Of a DNA stretch of 15,021 nt, positions 1 to 7,179 are shown one piece after another (within the stretch, counting starts at the first letter, position 1; the number at the start of each line of letters is the position of its first letter). Position numbers and translations under genes: made by a program. Origin of the DNA: Bacillota bacterium (GTDB lineage: Bacteria; Bacillota; Bacilli; Paenibacillales; NBRC-103111); contig JAEWAA010000572.1 of the NCBI GenBank assembly GCA_023391955.1, forward strand, positions 1-15,021. Direction: 5' to 3'. The notes below the pieces were generated by a model, which searched no databases, was not told the origin of the DNA, and worked only from the letters and a program-made list of their open reading frames with translations.

Positions 1-108
1 GAAGTAGGCCCGGCCCAAGCGGAAGGTTCAGACGCCGACCACCCGCGCTGTAGTCAACGCCTGCGGCGGCGGGTGCCGGTGCGGAAGGACGTCGCCAAGC
101 ACGAAGAA
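1..108. other. Unassigned left edge, perhaps the 3' end of an upstream + strand gene
   Basis: This G+C-rich stretch lies directly before a + strand terminator, so a + strand transcript probably enters from outside the window. Its reading frame cannot be fixed. Frame 3 stops at 49-51, about 57 bases before the terminator stem, and would leave an Arg/Pro-rich tail ending RRRPPAL. Frame 1 is open through the terminator to a TGA near 145, and frame 2 gives a Cys/Gly-rich run (NACGGGCRCGR). Frame 2 has a stop at the very edge and no visible start. One minus-strand frame is also open across the stretch. No product is claimed. Confidence 0.3.
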
Positions 109-138
109 GTCTCTTTGCAAAAGCAAAGAGGCTTTTTT
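109..138 (+). terminator. Rho-independent terminator
   Basis: The arms 109-118 and 123-132 pair over ten positions, one of them G-T, around an AAAA loop. The second arm is followed at once by six T residues (133-138). The T run lies on the + strand, so it ends a transcript entering from the left edge. The minus side has no matching T run, so it is probably one-directional. Confidence 0.85.
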
Positions 139-238
139 GTATTCTGATCTACATGGCAGAGCCCGAACCTCCATCGAAACAAATCGGAGTAGCAGGCCGG
201 CAGAAGTGTTGAACTATCCGTACCAGTGTCCGCGGCAT

Positions 239-427
239 CTGAGCTAACGGACTGGAGAGACGCTATTTGGCCGAAAACACACCTTTTTGAAATCTAACGG
301 ACCCCAGAGCCTCTATCGGTGGAAAATAAGGAAGAAGTTGCATCAGTTGAACGAAATAGGTGCTGCTGGGTCCGTTAGAATTTAAAATCGGGGCCAGATA
401 GGCAAATAAGGGCGCTCCTGTCCGTTA
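239..427. repeat. Nested-dyad intergenic repeat, copy 1
   Basis: The unit contains the octamer TAACGGAC twice in forward orientation (245-252, 295-302) and twice inverted as GTCCGTTA (370-377, 420-427). The spacing is 50, 75 and 50 bases start to start. Each octamer opens a longer degenerate motif that runs on to about CTATTT, so the unit is four copies of a ~25-bp motif in ++-- order, forming an outer and an inner inverted repeat. It is a near-duplicate of 493-682, with a period of about 254 bases. It has no ORF with a ribosome binding site and no transposase. It resembles dispersed intergenic repeats I recall from Paenibacillus genomes, but this was not checked. Confidence 0.8.
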
Positions 428-492
428 TGATACCGCTTCAAGAGCAGGAGTTAGTCGGCAAGCCCAATCGAAAAGGTCCCAACTATAGCTAC

Positions 493-682
493 CTGAGCTA
501 ACGGACCGGAGAGACGCTAATTGCCCTGAAACACACCTTTTTTTTGATCTAACGGACTCCAGAGCCTCTATTGGTGGAAAATAAGGCAGAAGTTGCATCA
601 GTTGAACGAAATAGGTGCTTTTGGGTCCGTTAGAATCACTAATCGGGGCTAAGTCGGCCAATAAGGGCGCTCCTGTCCGTTA
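493..682. repeat. Nested-dyad intergenic repeat, copy 2
   Basis: This copy has the same build as the one at 239-427: TAACGGAC at 499-506 and 550-557, and GTCCGTTA at 625-632 and 675-682. The spacing of 51, 75 and 50 bases is preserved almost exactly. Similarity to copy 1 begins at CTGAGCTAACGG (from 493) and ends at the last octamer; the flanks differ. Between the copies are scattered substitutions and a length change in a T run (about 538-545). The 65 bases between the copies (428-492) show no feature of their own. Confidence 0.8.
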
Positions 683-683
683 C

Positions 684-947
684 GCTCCCTGGTATGAGCG
701 GGGGAAGTGTAAGGAACGTCAAAACGGACGGACACCTAAGAATTAGTTAGTTTTAATGCGGCGGGTCCCACAAGGTAGAGGTCGAAGAGACGTGGCAATC
801 AGAGCGTTTGTGGTTTAAGAAATGGTCGTTGGCAAATGGAGCGCTCGTGGTCAAACGCATGGGCAGGGTGTAACAAACGGTTTGTTCGCGGTTCATCGAA
901 TGATAAGGACCGTCTGAGAAAAACAAATAAGTGAGCGGGTGTATTAG
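684..947. other. Intergenic stretch without a supported gene
   Basis: No ORF here has a credible start, ribosome binding site or family resemblance. Two small dyads are visible. One is a compact palindrome, AACAAA-CGG-TTTGTT, at 872-886. The other is a distant pair, GCGTTTG at 804-810 and CAAACGC at 852-858. Neither is followed by a T run, so the AraC-family gene ending at 948 has no clear terminator here. GTTTG/CAAAC words recur between about 800 and 890. Confidence 0.5.
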
Positions 948-1778
948 TTATTTCACCCCTTTGCGGAAATCGGAGGGGGAGCGGCCTATGTGTTTGCGGA
1001 AGACCTTGGTGAAGTAAAGCGGATCCTGGAAGCCCGCGGCAGCCGCTACGTCTGCGATGGGGAGGTCTGTGTGAGTCAGGAGCCGCGAGGCTTTTTCCAG
1101 CCGGTAGCGCAGCAGGAACTGGTATGGCGTCTGGTGCAGCTCTTCGGCGAATAGCTTGGCGAAATAGCTCCGCTCCAAACCCACATGCTTGGCCAGGGAG
1201 GAGACGGTCAAGCCCGGCTTGGCATAATGGGTTTGAATGTAAGCAAGGGTTTTGTCCAGATACCAGCTTTTGCTCAAATTAGAGCTGGTGCAGGCAGGCA
1301 ATTGGCCGATCGTGGAGTTTTCCACCATGGAGGCCAAAAGGCGGTACAGAATGCCAACGGCATGAAGCTGGGAGGCGGCAGACGGGGCAGCCCCGTACTC
1401 GATCAGCTCCGCCATATAGGCCTCTAGCCAATCCGTTTCGGCATGCTGGTAGATTGGATTACCAGGGGTCAGCCCGGCCAACTCCAGGTAGTGAGACAGT
1501 CCCTCTCCCGCGAATGCGACCCAGCTGTATGTCCACGGTTCTTCTGGATCCGCCTGATACGAGCCCGGAACACCCGGGAAGAGCAAAAAGCTGTGCCCTC
1601 CTCCAAGCTGGTAGGTCCTGCCGGTGCAATGGTATGTTCCCTTGCCGCAGTGGATATAATGCAGCAAATAATGGTCCCGCATGGACGGGCCCCAGCTATG
1701 TCCCGGCGGACATTGCATTCGCCCGCAATAATGAACGGCGGTGCCTGTTGCAGGCAGGACCCGTAAGCTGTGCTCCAT
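948..1778 (-). CDS. AraC-family transcriptional regulator with N-terminal cupin domain
   Basis: This is a cytoplasmic DNA-binding regulator of 276 residues. Residues ~15-140 form an AraC_binding-type cupin (HYLLHYIHCGKGTYHC, then a Gly-rich GGGHSFLLFPG strand), the usual sugar-sensing half. Residues ~180-276 form the double helix-turn-helix of AraC/XylS, with SSLAKHVGLERSYFAKLF in the first half and VAAAAGFQDPLYFTKVFRK in the second. The start was set at 1778 because AAAGGAGG (1787-1794) lies eight bases upstream. The frame is open 14 codons further, to an ATG at 1820, but no Shine-Dalgarno precedes that one. The gene is divergent from the alpha-galactosidase at 1897 and shares a ~120-bp control region with it, so activation of that gene is the simplest guess, as for RafR/MsmR-type regulators. 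The actual effector is unknown. Confidence 0.9.
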   Translation of the reverse strand: MEHSLRVLPATGTAVHYCGRMQCPPGHSWGPSMRDHYLLHYIHCGKGTYHCTGRTYQLGGGHSFLLFPGVPGSYQADPEEPWTYSWVAFAGEGLSHYLELAGLTPGNPIYQHAETDWLEAYMAELIEYGAAPSAASQLHAVGILYRLLASMVENSTIGQLPACTSSNLSKSWYLDKTLAYIQTHYAKPGLTVSSLAKHVGLERSYFAKLFAEELHQTPYQFLLRYRLEKASRLLTHTDLPIADVAAAAGFQDPLYFTKVFRKHIGRSPSDFRKGVK

Positions 1779-1786
1779 CCTCACAT

Positions 1787-1794
1787 CCTCCTTT
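1787..1794 (-). promoter_or_regulatory. Ribosome binding site deciding the AraC-family start
   Basis: The minus-strand sequence AAAGGAGG lies eight bases before the ATG at 1776-1778. It supports that start over the upstream ATG at 1818-1820. Confidence 0.8.
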
Positions 1795-1830
1795 GCACAC
1801 AAATGTACGCGGTTTTCCACACAAAAAAAT

Positions 1831-1861
1831 ATGACTGATCTCCCGCGGTGTAATCTATGAT
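1831..1861 (+). promoter_or_regulatory. Tentative promoter for the alpha-galactosidase gene
   Basis: TATGAT at 1856-1861 matches the sigma-A -10 box at five of six positions. The best upstream partner, ATGACT at 1831-1836, matches the -35 box at four of six, with a long 19-base spacer. A weak -35 is typical of an activator-dependent promoter, which fits the divergent AraC-family gene. The assignment rests only on these two hexamers. I found no convincing promoter for the minus-strand direction. Confidence 0.3.
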
Positions 1862-1896
1862 AGAGACATCAAACCTTCACAGGATGGTGCCGCAAA

Positions 1897-3747
1897 ATGA
1901 AAAGCTGCCAATCGGGGCCTTACCTCATACAGTTAATAGGCGAGCTGGCGGAATATGAAGTCAGCCTGCACGCAGAACATATAGAAGAGGGGCTGGATCA
2001 GATTCATTTGCATATCCGGCGGGAGGAAGCATGGACACCTCCGGAGCTTCAATTAGTCTGGACTCATCCTGTCCGGGATATTGCAGGCTACTGGCATCCG
2101 GGTGCAGGGAGAAATAGAGGCCTTCAGGTGGATTGGGGAGAAGGGAATACTTCACGGGGAACCTCCTCTGCGCCGGTTGGGTGTTTGTTCTGCGGGTCCG
2201 GACATAACCGGCTGACCTTTGCTTGGTCTGACGCATTGAATCAGGTCAGATTTCTGGCCGGCGTCCACGAAGAGACAGCGGAGCTCCATTGCTCCGTCAC
2301 CCTGTTTCAGGAAGCGGCTTATCCTATAACTGATTATCGGGCCAGTCTGCTTCTGGATACGCGAAATGTGCATTACACCGACAGCCTCCATTATGTGCAG
2401 GATTGGTGGCAGCAGCAATCAGGCTATTCCCCTGCAGCTGTACCCGCCGCGGCCAAGCTCCCCATGTATTCCACCTGGTACAGCCTCCACCAGCAGGTAA
2501 GTCCCGAGGAGATTGAGGAGCAGTGCCGATTGGCCAAGGACCTGGGCTTCGGCGCTGTGATTGTAGATGACGGCTGGCAGACGGAGGATGGGTCCCGGGG
2601 CTATGCCTATTGCGGCGATTGGGAAGCCAGCAGCGCCAAGATGCCGGATATGGCCGCTCATGTAAAACGGGTACAGGCTATGGGGATGAGCTATCTGCTG
2701 TGGTATTCCGTTCCTTTCATCGGCTACCGGAGCAAAGCCTGGCAGCGTCTGCAAGACAAACTCCTGTACCGTATGGACAGTATGGGCGCAGGGGTCCTGG
2801 ATCCCCGTTACCCAGAAGTGAGGGAATACCTCACCGGCATTTATGAAAAGGCGGTTGCCGAGTGGGGGCTGGACGGGCTGAAGCTGGATTTTGTAGACAA
2901 CTTCCGGTTGCCTCCTGGAGATAATACGATAAATGGACATTTGACCACGTCTTCCAAACTGCCCGATGGTTGGGATACTCCCTCCATCCAAGAGGGAGCG
3001 CATCGTCTCCTATCTGATGTGACCAGACGGCTGCAAAAGAAAAAGCCCGATATCCTCATTGAATTTCGTCAGCCGTATATGGGACCTTTGATGCGGAAAT
3101 ACGGCAATATCTTCCGGGCCGCAGACTGTCCTAATGACGCGGTGGAAAACCGCATCCGGATCCTTGACCTGCGCCTCCTGGCAGGCAGTACGGCGGTTCA
3201 TTCCGACATGCTCATGTGGCATCCGGAGGAAACGGCAGAGCAGGCAGCTCTGCAGATCATCAATGTGCTGTTTGCGGTTCCGCAGCTGTCTGTGCGTCTA
3301 GATCGCCTGCCGAAGCGGCAAAAGGCCATGGTCCGGTATTGGATGGGCTTTTGGCTTCAGTACCGGGATATTCTGCTGGACGGACGGCTGCATCCGCGGC
3401 ACCCTGAGCTATTGTATCCGGTAGTGGAGGCCTGCCTCCAGGCCAAACGGCTAACCGTGGTGTACCAAGCGGATGCAATTGCGGTGGAGACTCCTGCGGA
3501 TAGCGGTAATGAATCACCCGCTCACCGGGAAGCCAACAAGGAATGGATCTTAGTCAACGGCACCTCCCAAAACAAGGTGGTGGTGGAGCTGCTGCAGGAA
3601 TGGGGTACAGCTCGGTTGACCATCTCCGATTGTACGGGGGGAGAGGTCCAGCAACAGATTCAATCCCTTTCCCCAGGCCTGCATTCCCTAATCGTGCCAC
3701 CCTCCGGTACCGTCCACATCCAAATGGAGCCAACGGAGGCAAGTTAA
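1897..3747 (+). CDS. Alpha-galactosidase, GH36-type (melibiase family)
   Basis: This enzyme would hydrolyse alpha-galactosides, probably removing galactose side groups from imported galacto-oligosaccharides. Its 616 residues carry no signal peptide, so it should be cytoplasmic. Residues ~1-180 are a beta-rich N-terminal domain and ~188-480 the TIM barrel, followed by a beta-rich C-terminal domain. The barrel shows VIVDDGWQTE (221-230), then LDGLKLDFVD with the expected nucleophile Asp331, then FRAADCPNDAVENR, where Asp410 is the likely acid/base, and HSDMLMWHPEE (435-445). Assignment to GH36 is from motifs; the fine specificity cannot be read. The start at 1897 has only a weak AGGA-type site (from 1881). 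The gene is convergent with the kinase gene, 45 bases from its stop, with no T-run terminator between them. Confidence 0.85.
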   Translation: MKSCQSGPYLIQLIGELAEYEVSLHAEHIEEGLDQIHLHIRREEAWTPPELQLVWTHPVRDIAGYWHPGAGRNRGLQVDWGEGNTSRGTSSAPVGCLFCGSGHNRLTFAWSDALNQVRFLAGVHEETAELHCSVTLFQEAAYPITDYRASLLLDTRNVHYTDSLHYVQDWWQQQSGYSPAAVPAAAKLPMYSTWYSLHQQVSPEEIEEQCRLAKDLGFGAVIVDDGWQTEDGSRGYAYCGDWEASSAKMPDMAAHVKRVQAMGMSYLLWYSVPFIGYRSKAWQRLQDKLLYRMDSMGAGVLDPRYPEVREYLTGIYEKAVAEWGLDGLKLDFVDNFRLPPGDNTINGHLTTSSKLPDGWDTPSIQEGAHRLLSDVTRRLQKKKPDILIEFRQPYMGPLMRKYGNIFRAADCPNDAVENRIRILDLRLLAGSTAVHSDMLMWHPEETAEQAALQIINVLFAVPQLSVRLDRLPKRQKAMVRYWMGFWLQYRDILLDGRLHPRHPELLYPVVEACLQAKRLTVVYQADAIAVETPADSGNESPAHREANKEWILVNGTSQNKVVVELLQEWGTARLTISDCTGGEVQQQIQSLSPGLHSLIVPPSGTVHIQMEPTEAS

Positions 3748-3792
3748 GCGGCTCCGCCCCACTGAGCTACAAAGGGGCTTCCCATCATCAAC

Positions 3793-5511
3793 TTAACTCC
3801 GGTAGGGCACCACAATTTCCACACAGGTGCCGATTCCCGGGCCGCTGGCCATACGGACTCCGTAGGATTCCCCATAATGGAGGCGCACCCGGGAATCCAC
3901 ATTGCGGATGCCATAGCCGATCCGCGGCCCCTCCGGGTCAAGAATGCGGGTGATGGTGTCCGGGGACATGCCGATTCCGTTGTCAATGACCTTAAACACC
4001 ACTTCGCTGTCCCGCTTCACGACCACAAGCCGGATGCCCAAGCTGCTGCCGAACCAGGCATGCTCCAGGGCATTTTCGATCATGGGCTGGAGAATCAGCT
4101 TTACTGTGGAGCAGGAGAGCGCATCGGGATCAATATCGTAGTACACCTGAAGGCGGGTACCGTGTTTAATGCATTGAATCGCCACATAAGCCTTGGCATG
4201 GTCCACCTCCTTGGCCACGGTGGTCATAATCTCTCCCCGGTTAAGGGACAGCCGGTAAAACTTGGCCAGCTCCTGCACCAGCAACTGGAGCTTCTCCATA
4301 TCCCCGAACTGGGCCAGCCTGCTGATAGAGGAGAGGGTATTATACAGGAAGTGGGGATTAATCTGCGCCTGCAGAGATTCCAGCTCCGCCTCCTTCTTCT
4401 GGAGATCAGCCATATAGTTTTGCTGGATCAATTCCTCGATGTTCATCCCCATCTTATTGAAGGCTGCGGCAATCTGGGCGAATTCGTCATTGCCCCGGAA
4501 GGTGATCCGCCGGCCCAAATCCCCGTCCCGGAAGGCGTTCAGCGAAGCGACAATTCTGCGGATCCGCCTGGTTAAATAGCCGGAGACTGCCATCCCTAAA
4601 AGCGTCATCGCCGCTACACTCACCAGACAAACCATTACGGTCATGCTTCGTACACGGCGGGCGCTTTCGTCGAAGAGGCTTTCCGGGATGGAAGCCTCTA
4701 GCCGCCAGCCCAGCCCGTCCAAGGGCTCCGTCAGCAGCAGCCGCTTCGTATCTCCAGAGCCGCCTTCCGGCCCGGCATCTTCCGGCGCTGATTCCATTAT
4801 CACCCTGCCGCCGGCATCCCGGACAGTCAATGTGCTGGACCCTCCGATATTCCGGTAATCCACCGCTTGCAGCAGATCCTTCAGCTGCACGGTCACCCGC
4901 AGAACCCCGATAGGCTTCATTTGCTGAATATCGTCAAACCGCTGGATGAGGGAAATATTCCCGTACGGCTCATCATTCTGCACCTGCCGCCACTGATGAT
5001 TCTCTGTAAATTCCCCGGAGAGCATCAGCGTTTTATACCAGCCCTCCTCCTCAATCCGGCTCAGGTGAAAGACTTCATACCGTTTTTTGCCCAACAGAGG
5101 GTTTACCTCCGTATCCGAATAATACAGCTCCGGCAGGGTATCGTTCTTGAGATAGACGGAGAGGCCAATGTTGAAGGAGGTGTAATTCAACAGATTTTCC
5201 AGTGTAGGCATCATGGTTTTGGTCATGGTTTCGTAGCTGTACCAGCCCTGCTCATACCGCCGGAGGGCGCTGTGAAGCGACTGGTTGAAATACAGCATAT
5301 CCGTAATCCGTTCCAGGTCCGACGTATGGTAGTGGATATTGTCCCGGATCTGGCGGAGGGTGCCCTGAAGGTTATCCCGGGTTTTGTCCCGCATGGTCTG
5401 GACGGAGTTGGTATAGGCGAACAAACCAACAGTCAGCACGGAGATCAGGAGCAGGAGGAGGTAGGAGAGCACCAGCTTGTAGCTGAAGGGCCAGTCGCGG
5501 ACAGGCTTCAT
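3793..5511 (-). CDS. Sensor histidine kinase, YesM type
   Basis: This 572-residue membrane kinase is the partner of the response regulator just upstream. A transmembrane helix at ~11-33 and a second at ~289-312 enclose an extracytoplasmic sensor domain of ~255 residues. A HAMP domain follows (~310-365), then a short coiled coil and the His_kinase (PF06580) box QINPHFLYNT, with His387 as phospho-acceptor. The ATPase domain shows QPMIENALEHA (475-485), DNGIGM (510-515) and GIRNVDSRV (534-542). The start at 5511 is preferred over the longer frame from 5535 because AGGAGG (5522-5527) precedes it by ten bases. It begins two bases past the regulator's last base, so translation is probably coupled. 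In this family the extracellular domain commonly detects saccharides or a loaded binding protein; the ligand here is inferred to be mannan-derived. Confidence 0.92.
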   Translation of the reverse strand: MKPVRDWPFSYKLVLSYLLLLLISVLTVGLFAYTNSVQTMRDKTRDNLQGTLRQIRDNIHYHTSDLERITDMLYFNQSLHSALRRYEQGWYSYETMTKTMMPTLENLLNYTSFNIGLSVYLKNDTLPELYYSDTEVNPLLGKKRYEVFHLSRIEEEGWYKTLMLSGEFTENHQWRQVQNDEPYGNISLIQRFDDIQQMKPIGVLRVTVQLKDLLQAVDYRNIGGSSTLTVRDAGGRVIMESAPEDAGPEGGSGDTKRLLLTEPLDGLGWRLEASIPESLFDESARRVRSMTVMVCLVSVAAMTLLGMAVSGYLTRRIRRIVASLNAFRDGDLGRRITFRGNDEFAQIAAAFNKMGMNIEELIQQNYMADLQKKEAELESLQAQINPHFLYNTLSSISRLAQFGDMEKLQLLVQELAKFYRLSLNRGEIMTTVAKEVDHAKAYVAIQCIKHGTRLQVYYDIDPDALSCSTVKLILQPMIENALEHAWFGSSLGIRLVVVKRDSEVVFKVIDNGIGMSPDTITRILDPEGPRIGYGIRNVDSRVRLHYGESYGVRMASGPGIGTCVEIVVPYRS

Positions 5512-5512
5512 A

Positions 5513-7078
5513 TTACAGCTGCCTCCTGAAATCACCCGGGCTGAAGCCGAAATAATCCTTAAACTGTCTGCTGAAATGGGACAAATTCTTGTAACCCACC
5601 CGGTATGCCGCCTCGTATACCTTCAGCTTGGGGTCCGTCAGCAGCTGCTTGACCCGCTCCAGCCGCCTGGCGGTGACATAGTCCGAGAAGTAAGTGCCTG
5701 TTTCCTCGAAGAAAATCTGCCCGAAGTGGTTGGGGGAGAAGGCAAAATGATTGGCCGCTTCCCGCAGCATCAGCCCGCCCTCCAGGTTGTTCTCCACATA
5801 AGCTTCGATTTCCTCCACCAGCCGCCGCTTTTTGCCCTGACGCTTGCGGTGGAGCAGCTCGGATAGCTCGAACATCCGGCGCCGCAGCCAGGATTTCATA
5901 TCCGACAGGGTCTCAAATTGGTAGAGGATATTGAGATTGCGCATCTCCAGACCCAGCATGCCGTAGAAGTCCTCGTTCAGGGTATGCAAATAAGCATCCA
6001 GCCGGGAGACGATATGCAGGAACAGCTGGTAAACGGCCAGCTTCGTATCCATAGCGCCGGCCAGCACAAACAGCTCCTCGATGCAGTCGTCCACCTTCAG
6101 CAGCTCATAAGCGGACATGGCGGTACACAGGGACTCCAGAATATGGTCCAGATTGCGGACATTGTCGGACATGATTCCCTTGCCGTCCGTGGGCCGGATC
6201 AGCCTGCCCTTGCCGAGAAACAGCTTTCGGGACAGCGCTTCCTTGGCCCCGGCGCAGCTCATATGAAGAAGGGACAGATGGGAGACCACCGGCCCGATGC
6301 CGATGGTCGCCGTCACCGGTGTGGCATTCCCGATCCGGCGGATCAGCCCTTCCAGGCGTTCCTCCCTATATCCCTCCTCCAGGATCAAAGCGTGACGGAA
6401 AGAATCCAGCCTGCAGCATTCGATTGTTTCTTCCCGGCAGAATCCGTCCACCTCTAACGTCAGCTTCGCTTTTACATCCAGCTTGACGGACTCCTCAAAC
6501 CCGTTCAGCTTCCAGCTGAGATCATCCGGCTCCAGCACCGCGGCCACAAAGCGGGAGGAGCGCCAGGAGATGCCGATGCTTTCCAATAAGGACAGCACTT
6601 GGTCCTCCCCGGCGGTTCCCTCCAGCAGGTTCAAGAGCAGCTCCTGGCGCAAATGGGATTGGGATTCGGAGAAATACGCCTCCAGATGGGAGCGCTTCCT
6701 TTCCTCGTCCAGCTCGTTTTTCACATCGGCCAGGGCCTTATGCAGCTCCGCATTATCCACGGGCTTCAGCACATACCCGAAGGCATTCAGCGAAATGGCC
6801 TGCCGGGCATAATGAAAATCCTCATAGCCGCTGACAAAAATGACCTTCAGCAGCGGCTGCTTCTCCAGAGCTTGGCGGGCCAGCTCCATGCCGGACATGA
6901 TAGGCATCTTGATATCTGACACCATAATATCCACCATATGGCTGTCCAGCATCTCCAGCGCTTCGAAGCCGCTGGCGGCGGAGGCGCATACCTCCATATC
7001 CAAACTGCCCCAATCCATAAAGCGGGCCAAACCCTCCAAATCCAACAGCTCATCGTCAACCAGGAGCACCTTGTACAT
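5513..7078 (-). CDS. Response regulator, YesN type, with AraC-type DNA-binding domain
   Basis: This 521-residue regulator is probably phosphorylated by the kinase encoded directly downstream. The receiver domain spans ~1-120, with the acidic pair Asp8/Asp9, phospho-acceptor Asp55 (VSDIKMP), Ser83 (FVSGYEDF) and Lys105 (YVLKP) all present. A poorly conserved middle region of ~290 residues follows, as usual for YesN proteins. The C-terminal ~100 residues form an AraC-type double helix-turn-helix (LREAANHFAFSPNHFGQIFF, then VGYKNLSHFSRQFK). GGAGG (7087-7091) lies eight bases before the ATG. The gene follows the solute-binding protein gene by about 100 bases, with a hairpin between. The family norm is activation of the adjacent transporter operon. 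Confidence 0.93.
   Translation of the reverse strand: MYKVLLVDDELLDLEGLARFMDWGSLDMEVCASAASGFEALEMLDSHMVDIMVSDIKMPIMSGMELARQALEKQPLLKVIFVSGYEDFHYARQAISLNAFGYVLKPVDNAELHKALADVKNELDEERKRSHLEAYFSESQSHLRQELLLNLLEGTAGEDQVLSLLESIGISWRSSRFVAAVLEPDDLSWKLNGFEESVKLDVKAKLTLEVDGFCREETIECCRLDSFRHALILEEGYREERLEGLIRRIGNATPVTATIGIGPVVSHLSLLHMSCAGAKEALSRKLFLGKGRLIRPTDGKGIMSDNVRNLDHILESLCTAMSAYELLKVDDCIEELFVLAGAMDTKLAVYQLFLHIVSRLDAYLHTLNEDFYGMLGLEMRNLNILYQFETLSDMKSWLRRRMFELSELLHRKRQGKKRRLVEEIEAYVENNLEGGLMLREAANHFAFSPNHFGQIFFEETGTYFSDYVTARRLERVKQLLTDPKLKVYEAAYRVGYKNLSHFSRQFKDYFGFSPGDFRRQL
5522..5527 (-). promoter_or_regulatory. Ribosome binding site deciding the kinase start
   Basis: AGGAGG on the minus strand lies inside the last codons of the response regulator gene, ten bases before the ATG at 5509-5511. 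The upstream in-frame start at 5535 lies further inside the regulator gene and has no such site. Confidence 0.75.
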
Positions 7079-7130
7079 GTTCGAAACCTCCGGGCGTCAA
7101 GGATAGGAACATTCGCAGGAATAGACAAAG

Positions 7131-7158
7131 GGAGTATACATGGTCACCAGTATACCCC
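7131..7158 (-). repeat. Dyad between the binding-protein and response-regulator genes
   Basis: GTATAC at 7134-7139 and again at 7150-7155 flank TGGTCACCA (7141-7149), giving an interrupted inverted repeat about 28 bases long. As minus-strand RNA it would fold into a hairpin with one bulge, starting about 20 bases after the binding-protein stop. The bases after it (CTCCCTTTG) are not a proper T run. It is therefore more likely a transcript-stabilising or attenuating hairpin, or an operator, than a full terminator. Confidence 0.5.
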
Positions 7159-7179
7159 ACCTTGTCGCAGGAAGCTGTA

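Noticed and set aside
425..661. 78-codon minus-strand open frame across repeat copy 2
   Set aside because: It lies almost wholly within the repeat and the spacer between copies, has no Shine-Dalgarno site and resembles nothing.
239..682. CRISPR array or insertion sequence for the left repeats
   Set aside because: There are only two long units of ~190 bases with no short regular repeat-spacer structure, no cas genes and no transposase.
1801..1822. Possible cre site in the AraC/GH36 intergenic region
   Set aside because: TGTACGCGGTTTTCC misses two core positions of the cre pattern, so it was not called.
3757..3782. tRNA-like words (GTAGCTCAGTGGGG) on the minus strand between the GH36 and kinase genes
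   Set aside because: Only a D-arm-like string is present; there is no anticodon arm, T-arm or acceptor stem in the 45-base gap.
3748..3792. Possible terminator between the convergent GH36 and kinase genes
   Set aside because: GCCCC/GGGGC pairs over only five bases around a long loop, with no T run on either strand.
3877..5529. Long + strand open frames opposite the histidine kinase gene
   Set aside because: They have no recognisable domains or ribosome binding sites, and the minus-strand kinase motifs explain the region completely.
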